Origin: Nemertoderma westbladi | Lineage: Eukaryota; Xenacoelomorpha; Nemertodermatida; Nemertodermatidae | Direction: 5' to 3' | Length of the DNA: 64,000 nt | Assembly (NCBI GenBank): GCA_032718475.1 | Contig: JAUCBJ010007118.1 | Location: 18,106-82,105, forward strand | Notes under the pieces: model-generated | The model's database searches: none | What the model saw: only the letters and a program-made list of their open reading frames with translations | What the model was told of the DNA's origin: nothing | In this document: piece by piece, positions 25,630-38,407 of the stretch | Position numbering within the stretch: position 1 is the stretch's first letter | Layout of the letters: the number at the start of each line of letters is the position of its first letter | Translations under genes and position numbers: made by a program

Positions 25630-27430
25630 AATCAATCATCAACATCGCCATGGGTCTATAGTTTTTGATAGAGTTAACCGAAGAATTTCAGTCCATCTTC
25701 GGGGTTTCATTTCTGGGAATTGGTTGTTTTCGGCTGGAACCTAACCCACTTCAAAAAACGAACTGGAAAGTTATGGACTCACACTGGACCCAGTGGCCAC
25801 AAGTCTCAGATAGTCCATATTTTGTTTTGATAAGAAATACAGGAGCTCTGTACATGACTAAAGGGCATTTTACGCTTTGCCGCCTCTCCAGTGATCACTG
25901 TCTTAAAGTAAGACTTAGTTTCCATGCTGACCAAACTAAGAATCCACCTTGTTATGGCATGAGTGCTATGTTGCAACAGCCCAGTATGAGATCCAGCTTC
26001 ACACTGCAGCTGAGCAACCAGTATAAGGCTCTTGCCTCTGAGGTGGCAGATCATTGCGAGGGCTATACTGCCATCACAGAGGAAGTTAAGATAGCAGTTG
26101 CAGAAACAGTTCCTGTGCAACCTTGAAACGGGATAAAGGTCCACTGGACTGACCACAGATTGCGGAAGTGCCAAAATGACATCTCTACTCTAAGTGGTCA
26201 TTTTGCAATGAATCGAAATGACCTCTCTAAGTCACAGAAAGCGTACTCGGGCACACGAGGACAGCCAAGAATGCAGTTATGCTCCCTGGCATTTAGTTCC
26301 CTTAAAAAGCAGTTTTCTGATAATCGGAATGAGCTTATCAACAAACAGGTTGAAGCAATCAACAATGCCTATATGGCAGCAGGCAATCAGCCCAGGATTG
26401 GCAATCAATAAACCTGCTTGGGTGGGTAAGCCAACCAACAACCTAGATTAGGGCTGAAACTCCAGTTGAATTAATCAATGGTTGGAAGTCTTACTTTGAG
26501 AAACTCCTAAAAAATGTCAGGGTATTAATTGCCTGACAACTTTATGGTACATTGTGTGTATGAATCTGTATTACCATTGGTGATATCTCCATTGCTGAAG
26601 ACACGGCAGCTGTAAAGAGCATCAAGACCAATTTTTTGTGACAGTGGAGTAGATGGTGTGCCATTGATGTATTTAAAATTGCTGAGTATGTGGAGCTCAT
26701 TCACCTCATTAATATAGAAATGTATAGAACTAAGATGAGAGTCCCACATGAAATGAAAACAATCATCAACGTGTGATGGTCCCACCACCAACATAGGTGG
26801 ATCTAAAAAGATCCATTAGAAGTCTTATGGAGAGTCCTTCGGGGTGACACACTTGCACAATTCTTATTCATAATTGTGGTTGATTATGTTCTACGCAAGT
26901 CCTACACATGTCTCTACGCATGACACAAGATGTAGAGGAAATCCAGCCAAGTACCTTACTGATCTAGACTTTGCTGTTGACTAAGGAGAATAGTACTCTC
27001 AGAATCACTAAAGGGAGTCCAGGGGCTCCTCTCCTCAATGGAGCAGAGGGTTCTAACTGCTCTTTCCTGGGCTGCAAACGATTCCAAATCTATTAATGGG
27101 ACTCAATCAAGAATGATACAAGCATACAAGAACACATCTCCAATCAATCTCTATGTGTTTCATTAGTCTCCACTAGCTTGACACTTGAACCGAGCCAATT
27201 CTGTTTTGCATGGCATTGCTTTCAATGTGAGGACCAGCCAGTGCACAATGATTTGCTGACCTCATGGAGTGAATAAGCATGGTGTGGACATAGACAGCCC
27301 ATGACTATCTTGAGACGCATCTATATCTTTAATTAAGGACACTGGCCTCTAAGATGCGGATGGTCTAGCAAATGTCATGGGTGATAGGGAGTTGAGGCTG
27401 TGCAATTTTGTCGACACAGCATTCGTAGTA
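25630..27430 (+). mobile_element. LINE-A copy 3, old and degenerate
   Basis: Follows LINE-A copy 2 from the endonuclease C-terminus (near ATCGCCATGGGTCTATAG) through linker and RT fragments to the C-terminal end (CAATTTTGTCGACACAGCAT at about 27403). The longest remaining frame is 25665-26126, with the endonuclease-to-RT linker. Large deletions and many substitutions make it the most diverged of the three copies. Confidence 0.85.
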
Positions 27431-28079
27431 TACGCGTTTGAATTCTTATGGAATGGGACCTGTGTATTATAATGGACTTTCAGTGGCCAACATTGAGGAC
27501 AATTACTATTTAATTGAAAAATAATAATTGTCTTTGCGAAATATAAAAATATGTTGTAAATTAGAACAAATTAGCTCGAGTTACTTACTGCCGATTTTTA
27601 GAATTCATATTGCTCATTCGCATGCCGGTGTGTAACGTAGAAGCAAATACAAGAGCCTTGCTGAATACGCGTTAAAGGTTACTGTAAGCTTACAAGAATT
27701 TACATTTATGGGACACACAGGCAAATATTGAAGGTTGCCAATTCTAAATTTATATTATTGAAAGTTACTGTATATTAGGCCTAACATTTTTACAATTACA
27801 TTATAGTTTCAAAATTAAACACATGTGACAAACTCAGAACATGTAACAAAACAAAAACATGTGACAAATTCCAAAATTAGTACATGTTACCAATTAAACA
27901 CAAATTGTGACGAATTTGCTAGATGTGCTAAATTTGTTACTTTTTGTTACTGTTTGAGAATCATATATGGCTGATTAAACATACAGATTTATAAACATAC
28001 ACTCTCCACAGTATTAATATTATCCCAAAGATTTATAAATAAAACTTTTATTATTAGATGAGAGTACCAGTACAGTGCA
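27431..28079. other. Unannotated AT-rich spacer
   Basis: Contains a few degenerate copies of an ACATGTGACAAA-like motif at about 27820-27905; otherwise nothing recognised. Confidence 0.5.
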
Positions 28080-28470
28080 ATACGGTCCTTCCATGCCAAA
28101 ACCGTTTAAGTCAATTATTTTCGAAAAGTGACATATGCATATATTTGGAATCAGATAAACGAGGCGCACCTTTCTAGCCAAGTATTTAAGACGTAATTAT
28201 GAAGTCCCAATGAGTTATATTTTTGCCAAAACCGTCTATCTCAACATCTGGCAATAATAGTAAATCCCAAAACCATGTATCTTTACTTAGATTGATTTGG
28301 GATTAAACACTAAGTTTGAATTTATGGTTTCCTTTATGCAGAAACCGTGTATCTGTGTATTCTATTATATCTGTGTATTCTGTCTACTTGTATTCCGTTG
28401 GATTCAATATCTAATAATTATTCATTTTATTTGCCAAAACAGACTATCTCTATGATCTACAATACAATAA
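28080..28470. repeat. Degenerate repeat with GCCAAAACCGTCTATCT motif
   Basis: The motif recurs at about 28096, 28231, 28266, 28336 and 28434 with substitutions. Related inverted copies occur at about 30305, 32365, 39715 and 39846. It is an old dispersed or tandem repeat of unknown origin, and is the target of the fold-back insertion at 29676. Confidence 0.55.
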
Positions 28471-29662
28471 TGACTGTAAACTTATAGCCTACAATTATGC
28501 TTTTACTAATACCTAGTTTTACTAGTTTCCTAAAATTAAAGGGCTATCCATGACCAACTATAACTGTTATAGTAGGTCATGGGCTATCCAACATCGCAAA
28601 CGCTATTTATATGCTATGCTAATCGTGCTGTGGTCCCTTTCTGGCACCCATCACCAATATTTTTAATGCTAAAATTTTCGAACCTTTTATGGCTAGGCCC
28701 TAACTAAAATAAATTTAGTTGCGGTATATCGCGGTTTTTGGATGTTGATGACGATTGTAGAACTCAAATATATCATTCGAGAACATTTTTTGTAATTTTA
28801 AATGTGCACACTGGGGCAGGAAAAAAACAAGGAGTGCAAACATCATAATGAAAATAATGAAAAATCAGCATGAATTCAAGCCAATTTTATTTAGAAATTT
28901 TTGATTTGTTTTTGGGATGATCACGAAGAAGACACTGAAATATATTGTACATTGTTGATTATGGTATTTTTGGATATGTCAATGTGTGGCCCGAAAAATA
29001 TAAGTACAGAACAAATTTGTTAATCAAAAATCATTACTAAATCAACAAAATTTTATGACATTGGGGGTTTTTTGAAACGCTGATCACGAATATGAGACTC
29101 AAAAATATCATACTATCAAACCAAATTCAATTTTTGGCATTTGTAAGTTTTATGCAACAATTAAATTTTTCGTCCCACCAGACACGCGCTAAAAACGATA
29201 GTTGCGTCTGCGTTACCACTAAAAATTTTTAATGAGTAGTTTTATCATGATCAGTGACCTTGAAAACCAGTATTGCTTCAGAATTACCTAAACAAAGGCA
29301 CATTTTAACAAGTTAACAAAATTACACATTTTAACAAAATTTTTTGCTACTTCTACTTTTCATCCTGGGGCATATAATCGAATGGCACAAAAAAGGACGT
29401 TTGACTTACCAGATATGTTTTTAACAACAGTCATCGTGATCAGCGACCTCGAATACCCTATACCTTGTATACCTTCGGAATTATCAAACCAAACACAGCA
29501 TTTTTTTTGTGTTTTAACCAATTACGTATTAAAAATAGCCGGGCCAGATTTATATGTGCTATATCCTGTTTTGGCATGTAAGAATGCCTTGAACTGAACA
29601 ACAAATTAATTCTTGTTTTTTTGTTAATTTGTTGTTCTGAGAACAACAAATTTATACATGCC
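28471..29662. other. Unannotated spacer with small hairpins
   Basis: A near-perfect 17-bp hairpin with a one-base loop lies at 28548-28582, flanked by direct repeats GGGCTATCCA. A second hairpin with 14-bp arms is at about 29596-29637. No gene is seen. Confidence 0.5.
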
Positions 29663-29675
29663 AAAACAGATTATA

Positions 29676-30280
29676 ACAATGTGTTGGCAAGCTGTATTTT
29701 TCGAGGTATTTGTTATTATACATTTATTATAGGAAGGGATATAGGGGTCTTAACCTCGAATGATAAGTTTATTTTACCGAAAATAACTTATCTTTTATTG
29801 GCGCAATTGTAGGACTAATCCCATCACATGCGTACTTTTTTAACCGGGTAGTGTACAAATTTAGGAATCGCGTAATTTTTCTTGAAATTAATATCTCATT
29901 TCTCTCCAAACCACGTACGCGTTTCGACCTTACTGGGTCTCATCAGCGTGGTGTCGGATCAATTAATACTCCATATCTCAAGAACCTGTGGCCTAGTGGT
30001 TGTAGTCTCGGCTTCCACCTCGAGGTCCCAGGTTCGAATCCGACACCACGCTGATGAGACCCAGTAAGGTCGAAACGCGTACGTGGTTTGGAGAGATATG
30101 AGATATTAATTTCAAGAAAAATTACGCGATTCCTAAATTTGTACACTACCCGGTTAAAAAAGTACGCATGTGATGGGATTAGTCCTACAATTGCGCCAAT
30201 AAAAGATAAGTTATTTTCGGTAAAATAAACTTATCATTCGAGGTTAAGACCCCTATATCCCTTCCTATAATAAATGTATA
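29676..30280 (+). mobile_element. Fold-back tRNA-derived element (243-bp arms)
   Basis: Arms at 29717-29959 and 30038-30280 are inverted copies with no length difference and very few mismatches. The 78-base loop holds a pol III A box (TGTGGCCTAGTGG, about 29988-30000). The B box GGTTCGAATCC (30031-30041) overlaps the start of the right arm. The whole is flanked by a 13-bp direct repeat AAAACAGATTATA (29663-29675 and 30281-30293), as expected for LINE-mediated integration. Transcription from the A/B boxes would give only part of the hairpin; read-through from outside would give a long double-stranded RNA. Confidence 0.85.
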
Positions 30281-30293
30281 AAAACAGATTATA

Positions 30294-31420
30294 TCTGAGA
30301 TAGACGGTTTTGGCTTATAAATGTCTATGAAAACATAAAAACAAATACGCTCTATCTCACATTACACTATGTAGATATGAGTTTCTGTTAAAAATAATGC
30401 TGTTCAAAGAATTCTATGAGGATTTCCACCAATCAGGAATCAAATGACAGGCCTGGTATGTATTTTGCGTTTTTCTCAAAACTATGGTAAAATGTTAATG
30501 TTTTCTTTTAGTCTGGGTTGAAAGAGTGAGTGATGAAACTTGGCACAGAAAGTACTTTCTTGTTAGTTGGGCTTTCCCTATTGAATAACATTACAAGGCC
30601 ATCTCTATCCATTTTTCATGAGCGCCAGCTGGTGTGTTTTTATCATTTCGAAGATTTGTGTTCGACATTTGAGTTCAAGCCGCAGTGACCATCTATAGCT
30701 GTCTTTACAGAAATAAATTAATTAATGGGCCTACTTGTGAGAGGTAATATGTCATAACGTTGCTTGCTGAATTAAATGTATAATAATTGATTCCCTTCTA
30801 AAGACAGAGGATTATTGTAAGTGCAACTCTACTAATAAATAATGATTTGAAGAGATGTGTTTGACCTTTAACCATCCATTGATAAAGCTACTGTAGTTGC
30901 TTTAGCTTTTCCAGGTGGAGAGCGCAAATGGAGCATCTGCGCGTGTGCGAGTGCATGACCGAGTGCGTTGGCCATGTGGTATTGTTCTAGAATATTAGGG
31001 TATTACTAGAGTCATTATGAGCACATGTTGCTGATGGTAAAGTAATAAATGCCTACCTTGATTTTGTTAAGGTCAATTCTGTTTGTAGGCTTACATAATT
31101 ATACATGGTCGTAATGTTCCAAATAATCTTGTTGCGCCTAGCTTATCGAGAGATAAATCACCACAAGAACAACAAGAACAACAATTACATTTATTTGAGG
31201 GCCCCTTTTTCATACAAGAGCTTCCTACCTCTAGAGAGGCAGTTCGTTATTAAATTATTTGCCAAATACCGTACCAAACACCTATTAGCGAACACATGCT
31301 GTTATTGTATAGCCTACAAAATTTGATAAACAAAATTCAAATTTTAAAACTTCAAGTATAATAATGCTTCGAGCGAAGAACAACTGCAAGTTTTACCAGT
31401 CAGTACGGGATAAGACGTTT
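30294..31420. other. Spacer with a dispersed repeat related to satellite 1
   Basis: About 30770-30905 is the inverted counterpart of 720-850, including one copy of part of the 64-bp satellite core (GTGTTTGACCTTT, CCATCCATTGAT). The rest is not recognised. Confidence 0.6.
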
Positions 31421-31683
31421 TCTTATTGGATGACATAATGCTGCCTTACATGGAAGTGTTTCCTGGAAGGAATCTTATTGGGTGACATTTAATGCTGCCT
31501 TACATGGAAGTGTTTCCTGGACGGAATCTTATTGGATGACATAATGCTGCCTTACATGGAAGTGTTTCCTGGAAGGAATCTTATTGGGTGACATTTAATG
31601 CTGCCTTACATGGAAGTGTTTCCTGGACGGAATCTTATTGGGTGACATTTAATGCTGCCTGCCATACTTGGAAGTGTTTCCTG
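31421..31683. repeat. 54-bp tandem repeat (about 5 copies)
   Basis: Units contain TGCTGCCTTACATGGAAGTG and alternate between ATGACATAATG and GTGACATTTAATG versions, so dimers were duplicated. Confidence 0.9.
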
Positions 31684-32356
31684 TTGATTAAATTCTTAGA
31701 GATAAACGTCAGATTTCTTCGAGGAATTCAAAGTCCCCAGATCCATAGAGGCGTACTCTCTGAATTTTCGCCCCCCTCTCTGATTTTTCGCTGCCTTCTT
31801 TTGTTCACTGGGAGGCTCCCCCCCCCCCCCCCCCACTCCCGCTATGGTAGGTAATAAATGTACAATATGGATATTAACGATATTTATATGTCGTCCCTTT
31901 AATTTTCAAACAACCAAAATGACAAAATTGACTTTCCCTTTAAAAAGGCATTTTTGATTGTAATTTTGTTTGCAGGTAATACTCCAGGATTTTGGTCTTA
32001 TTTACTTTTAAATACATTAAATATAACGATTTTGAACAAAAATAGTTAAAAATGTTATGGTATTGAAATTATGTAACATATTAGGTAGGAAACTATGTAT
32101 AGGGATATAGGTTGTTTAAAAAAAATATTACATTTTTTACAATGTTTACACAAAAAGCATTAAAACCCTTAAGACAAATTCGATTACTAAGTTTTAAAAA
32201 TATAAATCAAATCAAATCTCTTCATAATAAACAACAGTTCTAGCTCCTGCTTCGTTGTTTCCAATTTTATATCAACGTTTCCGGGGCTTACTCTGTTTAT
32301 AATAGTTAAATGTATTTATATAAGTTGTTTTTAAAAAAATTTCTTTATCATGGACT
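31684..32356. other. Unannotated spacer
   Basis: Contains a C-homopolymer of about 18 bases near 31809-31827; otherwise AT-rich and without recognisable genes. Confidence 0.45.
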
Positions 32357-32559
32357 CTATGCAAAACTGGCATATAGGCGGTTTTATATTAATAACGCCT
32401 GGTGTGGCACAATGTACAGTACAAAATTCCAAGTAAAATAAAATAAATAAATAGTAGTATAATGTATGGTTCATATAGTTAAGAAAAATGTAGAATTTTA
32501 AAATTGGATTATTAATTCATTGTAAAAACTGGTCGGGGGGGGGGGGGCTATTCGGCAGA

Positions 32560-32983
32560 GTTCGCCCATTTGGAGAGGGAGGCGGTATTCTGTGGGCAGT
32601 CTAGCAGGTGGTACGTTGTAGCCGTGAGTCCGCATAGTCTACAGGTGCAGGAGTCTATGGGGACGTGGAAGGAGCGGTTCGTGCAGATACGGTGGTGAAA
32701 ACCGTGCACGCTGAAGCGCGTGGTCACGTGCCGCTGTCTACGGTTTGGGCCACACCAACTGCGGTCAGTGAACCCGAGCGACTGCCAGAAACCGGTGGGG
32801 ATTTCGCTGGTTTTGAGAGCTACGATGTCCCTGTAGCTACTATAGTTTGCAGTTAGTGGAAGACGGAGTTTGGAGACGATGTCTGCGACGAGAGTCCGTT
32901 CATTACAGAGTGCAATGACTAGCCGGTTGTGGGTTAACTTGTGTAGGCAAAGCGCTTTCTTTAAGTAAGTAGATTTAATCTTG
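32560..32983 (-). pseudogene. LINE-B C-terminal region
   Basis: Continues the LINE-B reading frame across the inserted unclassified element (codons for MIAIN at its right, KIKSTYLKKAL at its left). Contains CRLCGLTATTYHLLDC, a Cys/His cluster at the position of the C-terminal zinc finger common in LINE ORF2 proteins. A G-homopolymer follows at about 32536-32547. Confidence 0.75.
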
Positions 32984-35900
32984 GTGGGATAAATATTTCT
33001 CCATTTGACGCAACACCGCCGCGGCCGCTATGAGGGAGGTGAATACCGCGGCCGCTCCTAAAGCCGCAGGCCATCGCTAACTATATAGGTTAACTTGGGA
33101 TTCTGGGGGACTTTTCGATGAAGGAACAGACCAAATTTTTTTATTTTCTCACCAGGGGAGCGGCTCGGAATTCCAAGATATTAGCAACTCTAACATTATT
33201 AAATCTAACCCTTCAACGGACACGGCGGACAAAAATCCGTCATTTTTTCGACAATTTTAAAATTTTTTTGAAAGGCGCTCTACAGTGGCTCGAAAAAACC
33301 CTAGGTTATTGCTTAGCCGACGCCGGGATACGATAGAAGGGATTAATTAGTGAATTCGTTTTTTTTTTCAAAAAAGATTACCACGCCTTTTTTCCGAAAA
33401 TGTCCGTCAAAGTTGAAAAAACGGACAAAATGACTTTGCGGGATCCGCTATAACTCGGCTAATATTAATCGTACGGGGACGAAAGTAACGCGGTTGGAAA
33501 GGGGAAGAGTGGTACTACCTTCGTATCGTATGGGGGTAAGATATTTATTAAAATTTCGGGTGGAAAAAGGGGCTGTAAATTTGTACGTTTTTGTCCGTCT
33601 TTTTAGGAAAACTTATTTCCGAAATGTTTAATTCGACAACGCGGGTAGGAATCCACTAATTATTTTATGAAACTCGTAGAAGACCATTGGGGCTACGTTC
33701 CTATCGAATGGGGGTACAAAAAATATGTCGGCAACAGGGGCCAAAAAGGGCCCGAATTTGTAAAGTAGTTTTTATCGAATGATTTTTTATTTTTAACTTT
33801 AGTTGGTTAAGGTACATTCTATACAGTCAATATCCATACGGGGAATTCAAATATGCTATCGGTTTTGCTCCAAGGATGATATTAAAAAAATGAGGGCCAA
33901 AATTATAATTTCGCGCTTCAAACTTGCTTCGCGGGAAATCGTCTAGCTCGAAAACTACTTAACTTACGGGAGATTTGTTTACACAGACTTATAGTGCGTT
34001 AAATTATCTATCTAACAGCGTTAATCACAGCGCCGGAGGTATTATAAAACTGGAGCGGCAGGCGATCGTGTGAAATATAATATTTATAAAAAGGGACGAA
34101 AAATTTTTTTTTTTAACAAATCGCTATTCCATTATAATTTAGCGTATTGCGCCAAAAGTACCTGTAAAAAGTATCAAATTAACTCCGCTATCTTTTATCT
34201 TAACATATATAATTAAAATTACGAAATTTAAGGGTCGAAAAATATCGCGTTATTTTGGCCCTTTTTTTTATTTTTTTTGGGGCCAAAAATAACCCCTTCT
34301 CAAAAGATTAAGAAAAAAATTACGGCAAAGAATATACCAATTTTATTGAATTTGGACCACCAGAACCGAAGTTAGAGCGATTTTAGTGAAAAAATAAAAA
34401 TAATTTTTTTTGCAAAAAAATTAAGAATGGTCAGGTCAATATTGGATTTCGAACCCGCGAACTTAGGTTTCATTAACGTGATTGATAACCACTAGACTAT
34501 GTGACCAAGAGAATTTGAAATTTTCGAGTGACTATTTTTAAACATAAATAACTTCGGTTCTACAGGGCCGTTTAATCTGAAACTTTTTTCATTGGATAGA
34601 GGATAGATTGTAGTGTGTGAAATAGGATAAAACTTGGGAAAAGACTTATGTGCACTTAGTGCAAAATGCACTTAAATAGTGAACATTTTTTCGATATTTC
34701 AAACACTGTTATTTCCAGTTCTATTCATCGTAGAATGTTATTTTTTGGATTAAAATGTAGTTTGGAATGATTTCTAACTATAATCGTAACATTTGTTTAA
34801 CTTTTTATGTCTATAAAGTGACTTAAAAATGTCCATGAATATGGTCCAAAATCGCAAATCCAGATTTATTAAATTGGATTTTTGACACTTTTAGCGACTG
34901 ACACTTGATCATACACCATCGTAGATCGGTAGAGGATAAACATAAGTTTGTTAAATAAGAGCCACCATTACGATCTGCTAAAGTGCATTTGTACAAATAA
35001 GTGTGCAAAAGTGCAAATTTTTTAATAAGGTCAAATTATATAGTATTGGGTTCTTTTCTTTGCAGATACTTTATTTTCATATTAATATGTTGTTTGAACC
35101 TTACTGAGCGCATTAGGGGATATGCGTACAAATAACCGGCCCTTATGAGGCTTCGATTGGGTAAATTAATAAAACATAAGGTTGTATAGTATAATATTCT
35201 AAAAACCAGTGTGATATTAAATGCACTTTAAATAATAAATAGAAATCAAATAACAATTGGACCACACAATTAAAAACTCGCACAATTTTGTACTTATTAT
35301 ATCGCTTCAAATTAATTCAACAGTGGATATTTGTGGGAAGGGGGAAGTTACAGTGTGCATTCGGGGGAAGTTTGGTGAACTGCATTTATGCAGTGAATCC
35401 AAACTTCCCCCTTTGATATATCCTATACTTAAGACATGCTAGGGTGACGGGGAAATATTTGTTACTGTCACATTTTGCTTCCATTTATCCTATCCTTTAT
35501 TATTACCCCAGTCAGATAAGAGATAATAAATCAGTAAAAACTAAACTAAACTGTCTTTCATGCAAACAAATTTCTAACTAAAGACGGGTGAATGACCATG
35601 ACCATGGAAATAATTTTAAATATAATTGTATATCAACTATTTGGGGAGGCTTCCAAGTTAAACCCGAAAACAATTATTTTGTTACATATATAGTAAATAA
35701 CGTTGTATGTTCTTCTTCCTCTCATAATAAAATATAAATGAAATATCTCAGATAGCTATGCCCTGTAACATTTCACAACCAAAATATTTAAGTGTGAAAA
35801 GTGTAGGCCTACCACACTCCGCCCAAACAACCGCAAACGCATAGCCAACAAATTTAACAAAAGGTTACATACATGTAGGGTTCATGACGAGATGAGTGAA

Positions 35901-36012
35901 AATTGATCGCGTAATATAAAGTAAAAAATTAAGAGACGTGCTGGCTCTCCTCCACTTTCTTACCCAATGGATATGTTGTTGTAATAATCTAATATTGGGG
36001 CGGCTTTCTCTC
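32984..36012. mobile_element. Unclassified ~3 kb element, copy 2
   Basis: A 3029-bp copy of the 12534-15440 element in the same sequence orientation, inserted between two codons of LINE-B. Removing it restores a continuous LINE-B frame, which fixes the ends. It has about 120 bp near 34710-34835 that copy 1 lacks or has replaced. Both copies sit in a TCTTG/TT-N-AT target with at most one duplicated base. Confidence 0.82.
34434..34506 (-). tRNA. tRNA-like sequence in copy 2 of the unclassified element
   Basis: The 73-base counterpart of 13978-14050, with the same A-box-like and B-box-like motifs and pairing ends. Only a few differences are seen between copies. No anticodon can be assigned. Confidence 0.4.
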
Positions 36013-37600
36013 GTTGATTGCGATCATATTGGCTACAGTAAGGAACGGCCAGATTTCCCTGCAACCATAGAGGACGATTGGTAAAATCATTATCTGGAAC
36101 AATTTGATAGATGTAGTAAGTGATAGCAGATCGGGTTTGTTAATTGAGTGGATGGCCATGACTGCTTTGCACATTGTTGCCGCTACATGCTTCGAGAAAC
36201 TTAGAGTCGTCTGCAGGGTGATGCTGAGATATTTGTAAGAGTTGACAATCTCGACCGGGTTTCCGTTGTACGTGAACTTGTCGGCATTAGCGAGGTGACT
36301 GCCACGACGGAACTTCATGATTTTGGTTTTTGTTAGGTTCACGTCAAGACCGTTTTTTGCCGACCAAACTGCGACCACGTCGAGCCCAGCCTGCGGTGCC
36401 TCCCGGGAGTCTCCGTAAAACAAGAGATCGTTGGCGAAGAGCAATATTATGAGTTTACCGATGCGGGCAATTTCACGTTTAATATGGCTGACAATGTCAA
36501 ATATGAACAGAATAAACAGCAGGGGGCTGAGACTGTCTCCCTGAAGAACTCCCCGTGTTTGCTCGACTATTTTCGACTTTCTGAGGCCGTCGAAGATTTG
36601 TATGTAGTTGATCTTTAAGATGCATTTTATTAACGTATAAAGGTTGCCCCTAATGTTGAAATGAAACCGGAGTTTAAATAGTAACTTGGATCTGGGTACT
36701 GAATCGAATACTTTGCGAAAGTCAATATAAACAGCGTATAATGGCTTCTTAGGCGAGGATAGATTCTCGTGTATTTGTTTTATTAATTGTGATAATGGCA
36801 TTGTTGTGGACTTTCCCGGCATAAATCCGAACTGTTCAGGTGGGATACGATGGGAAACACGACTGCGGACGCGTTTCTCTACCAGACTCGTTAGGATTTT
36901 GAAGGTGTTGCAGAGCAGTGCAATTCCTCTATAGGAATCTGGATTTGACCGGGACCCATTGCCCTTGTAGAGGACCATCATGGTTGCATCAGTTTGGCGA
37001 TGTCAATCATCCGTTTCTTGTGAGTCCGTACTTCTTCATGCAGTTCTTTGGAAGCTGGATAATCAGTCTTCCATATTGCAGATATTGGGATGTGTTTCCG
37101 GAGTGGATTGGCGGAAAAAGAGACCAATGTGGCATGTTTGGTTGCAAATATTGCGTCTACTGTGATGCTTCCGTTGTGGTATATATAAGTGGGTGATGAT
37201 GGGTCAGTTTGTAGGAAGAGCTCTGCGTCTTCCATCAACTCCAGCAGCGCCACAGCTTTTTCGTTGTCGTCCGTGTCGAGTCTAGCGTTGAAGTCGCCAC
37301 CAATTGTGATGTCGCTGGAGAAATCACTTGGAATGTGGCTGAGCATCTCTGATATCCCCACAATGAAGTCGATTAGTGAGGTGGATGGCGGGAAATAGCA
37401 GCAGACATATAAACCAGTATCTGTTGAAACTATAATGTACAAATCTTCTTTCGCTAACTCTTTCGGGTTGAGGTGGGGTTTTACTGCCACGGTTAGACCG
37501 CCCATGGGGCGCCCCCTTCCAGTAGGCATAGTAGCCAGTGATTCGTAGACATAAAAATCAGGAATGTCTAGAGTTTGCATTAACATTGTTTCCATTAATA
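36013..37600 (-). pseudogene. LINE-B endonuclease C-terminus and reverse transcriptase
   Basis: The endonuclease part (37600-36980) includes the GGDFNARLD motif. RT follows: YRGIALLCNTFKIL, PPEQFGFMPGKSTTMPLSQL, motif A YIDFRKVFDSV, motif B GVLQGDSLSPLLF and motif C LLFANDLLFYGD. Motif C reads FAND where FADD or YADD is expected, so the first catalytic Asp is Asn and the enzyme should be dead. A one-frame change near 36980 separates the two parts. Confidence 0.88.
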
Positions 37601-38300
37601 CAGTACAGGCCACCAGAAAAAGCAGATTTCATCCAATGTGATCACATGTGAACACATTTGTTCAAGTCATCTGATTGGCAGGTTATGGCGAGTTATCTTC
37701 TAGATCACACAGCAGGAGGCTAACTTGCTGGGACTGACAAAGGCTTTGTGTGCCCTGCGCCTGTATGTCTGATACCAGGTAGATGAGAGAGCCCCCAGGG
37801 CGTAACATTGTGGACATGGGCTGTATTGGTAGAGAGAGAACTACATACAAGACCACATGGAGGTTCATGGTGTGTATGGGAGTGGATGGATGGAGGAGCC
37901 TAGACCATTGAATAATTACTTTAGTGCAGGGAGATGTCGCGCCATTAGTCTGACACCGAGAGGGCACTGAGAAACACCAGAAGATGCCTTAACATCACTA
38001 ACTATAGGCCTGCCTTATAGACACTATTAACCGCACACTATAAAGGTAAACAAAATCCTTATCGCCTTTCCAGCTGCAGTGAGTGACAGTTCGCGGCAAA
38101 CTACAGAGAGTTTCCAGATTACTAAGCGTTTCAAAAGTATTCAATTGTATCCTTTGGCGAAAAAATTTTGGTTGTTGCCAATTCAATTATGTTCAATTAT
38201 GTTCAATTGTCCCGTTCAACAACATTACATTACACTGGTACACATTTGATAAAATGTGTTCACAATTGTACAAATATGCGTTTTCTGGTGGCCTGTACTG
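37601..38300. mobile_element. Tc1/mariner-like MITE (700 bp)
   Basis: The termini form a 23-bp inverted repeat with one mismatch, starting CAGTACAGGCCACC, flanked by TA on both sides (37599-37600 and 38301-38302). Deleting it with one TA restores the LINE-B frame through the endonuclease ET motif (LLLMET), which confirms the boundaries. It encodes no transposase. Confidence 0.88.
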
Positions 38301-38407
38301 TAGTAAAACGTCTGAACTAAAAACTACGTCGTTGTGAGATAGGTTTAAAAGAGTGTTCAGGCCCTCCACATTCCATAGTGTTAAGGATACTTGGGAAGTC
38401 TGCGCCA
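38301..38407 (-). pseudogene. LINE-B endonuclease N-terminus
   Basis: Encodes SLTLWNVEGLNTLLNLSHND, the beginning of an APE-like endonuclease with its conserved N-W-N-V-type start. It is interrupted by the Tc1-like MITE just before the catalytic Glu. Confidence 0.78.

Noticed and set aside
37683-38337. Short ORFs in the 700-bp Tc1-like MITE
   Set aside because: No transposase motifs; the MITE is non-coding.
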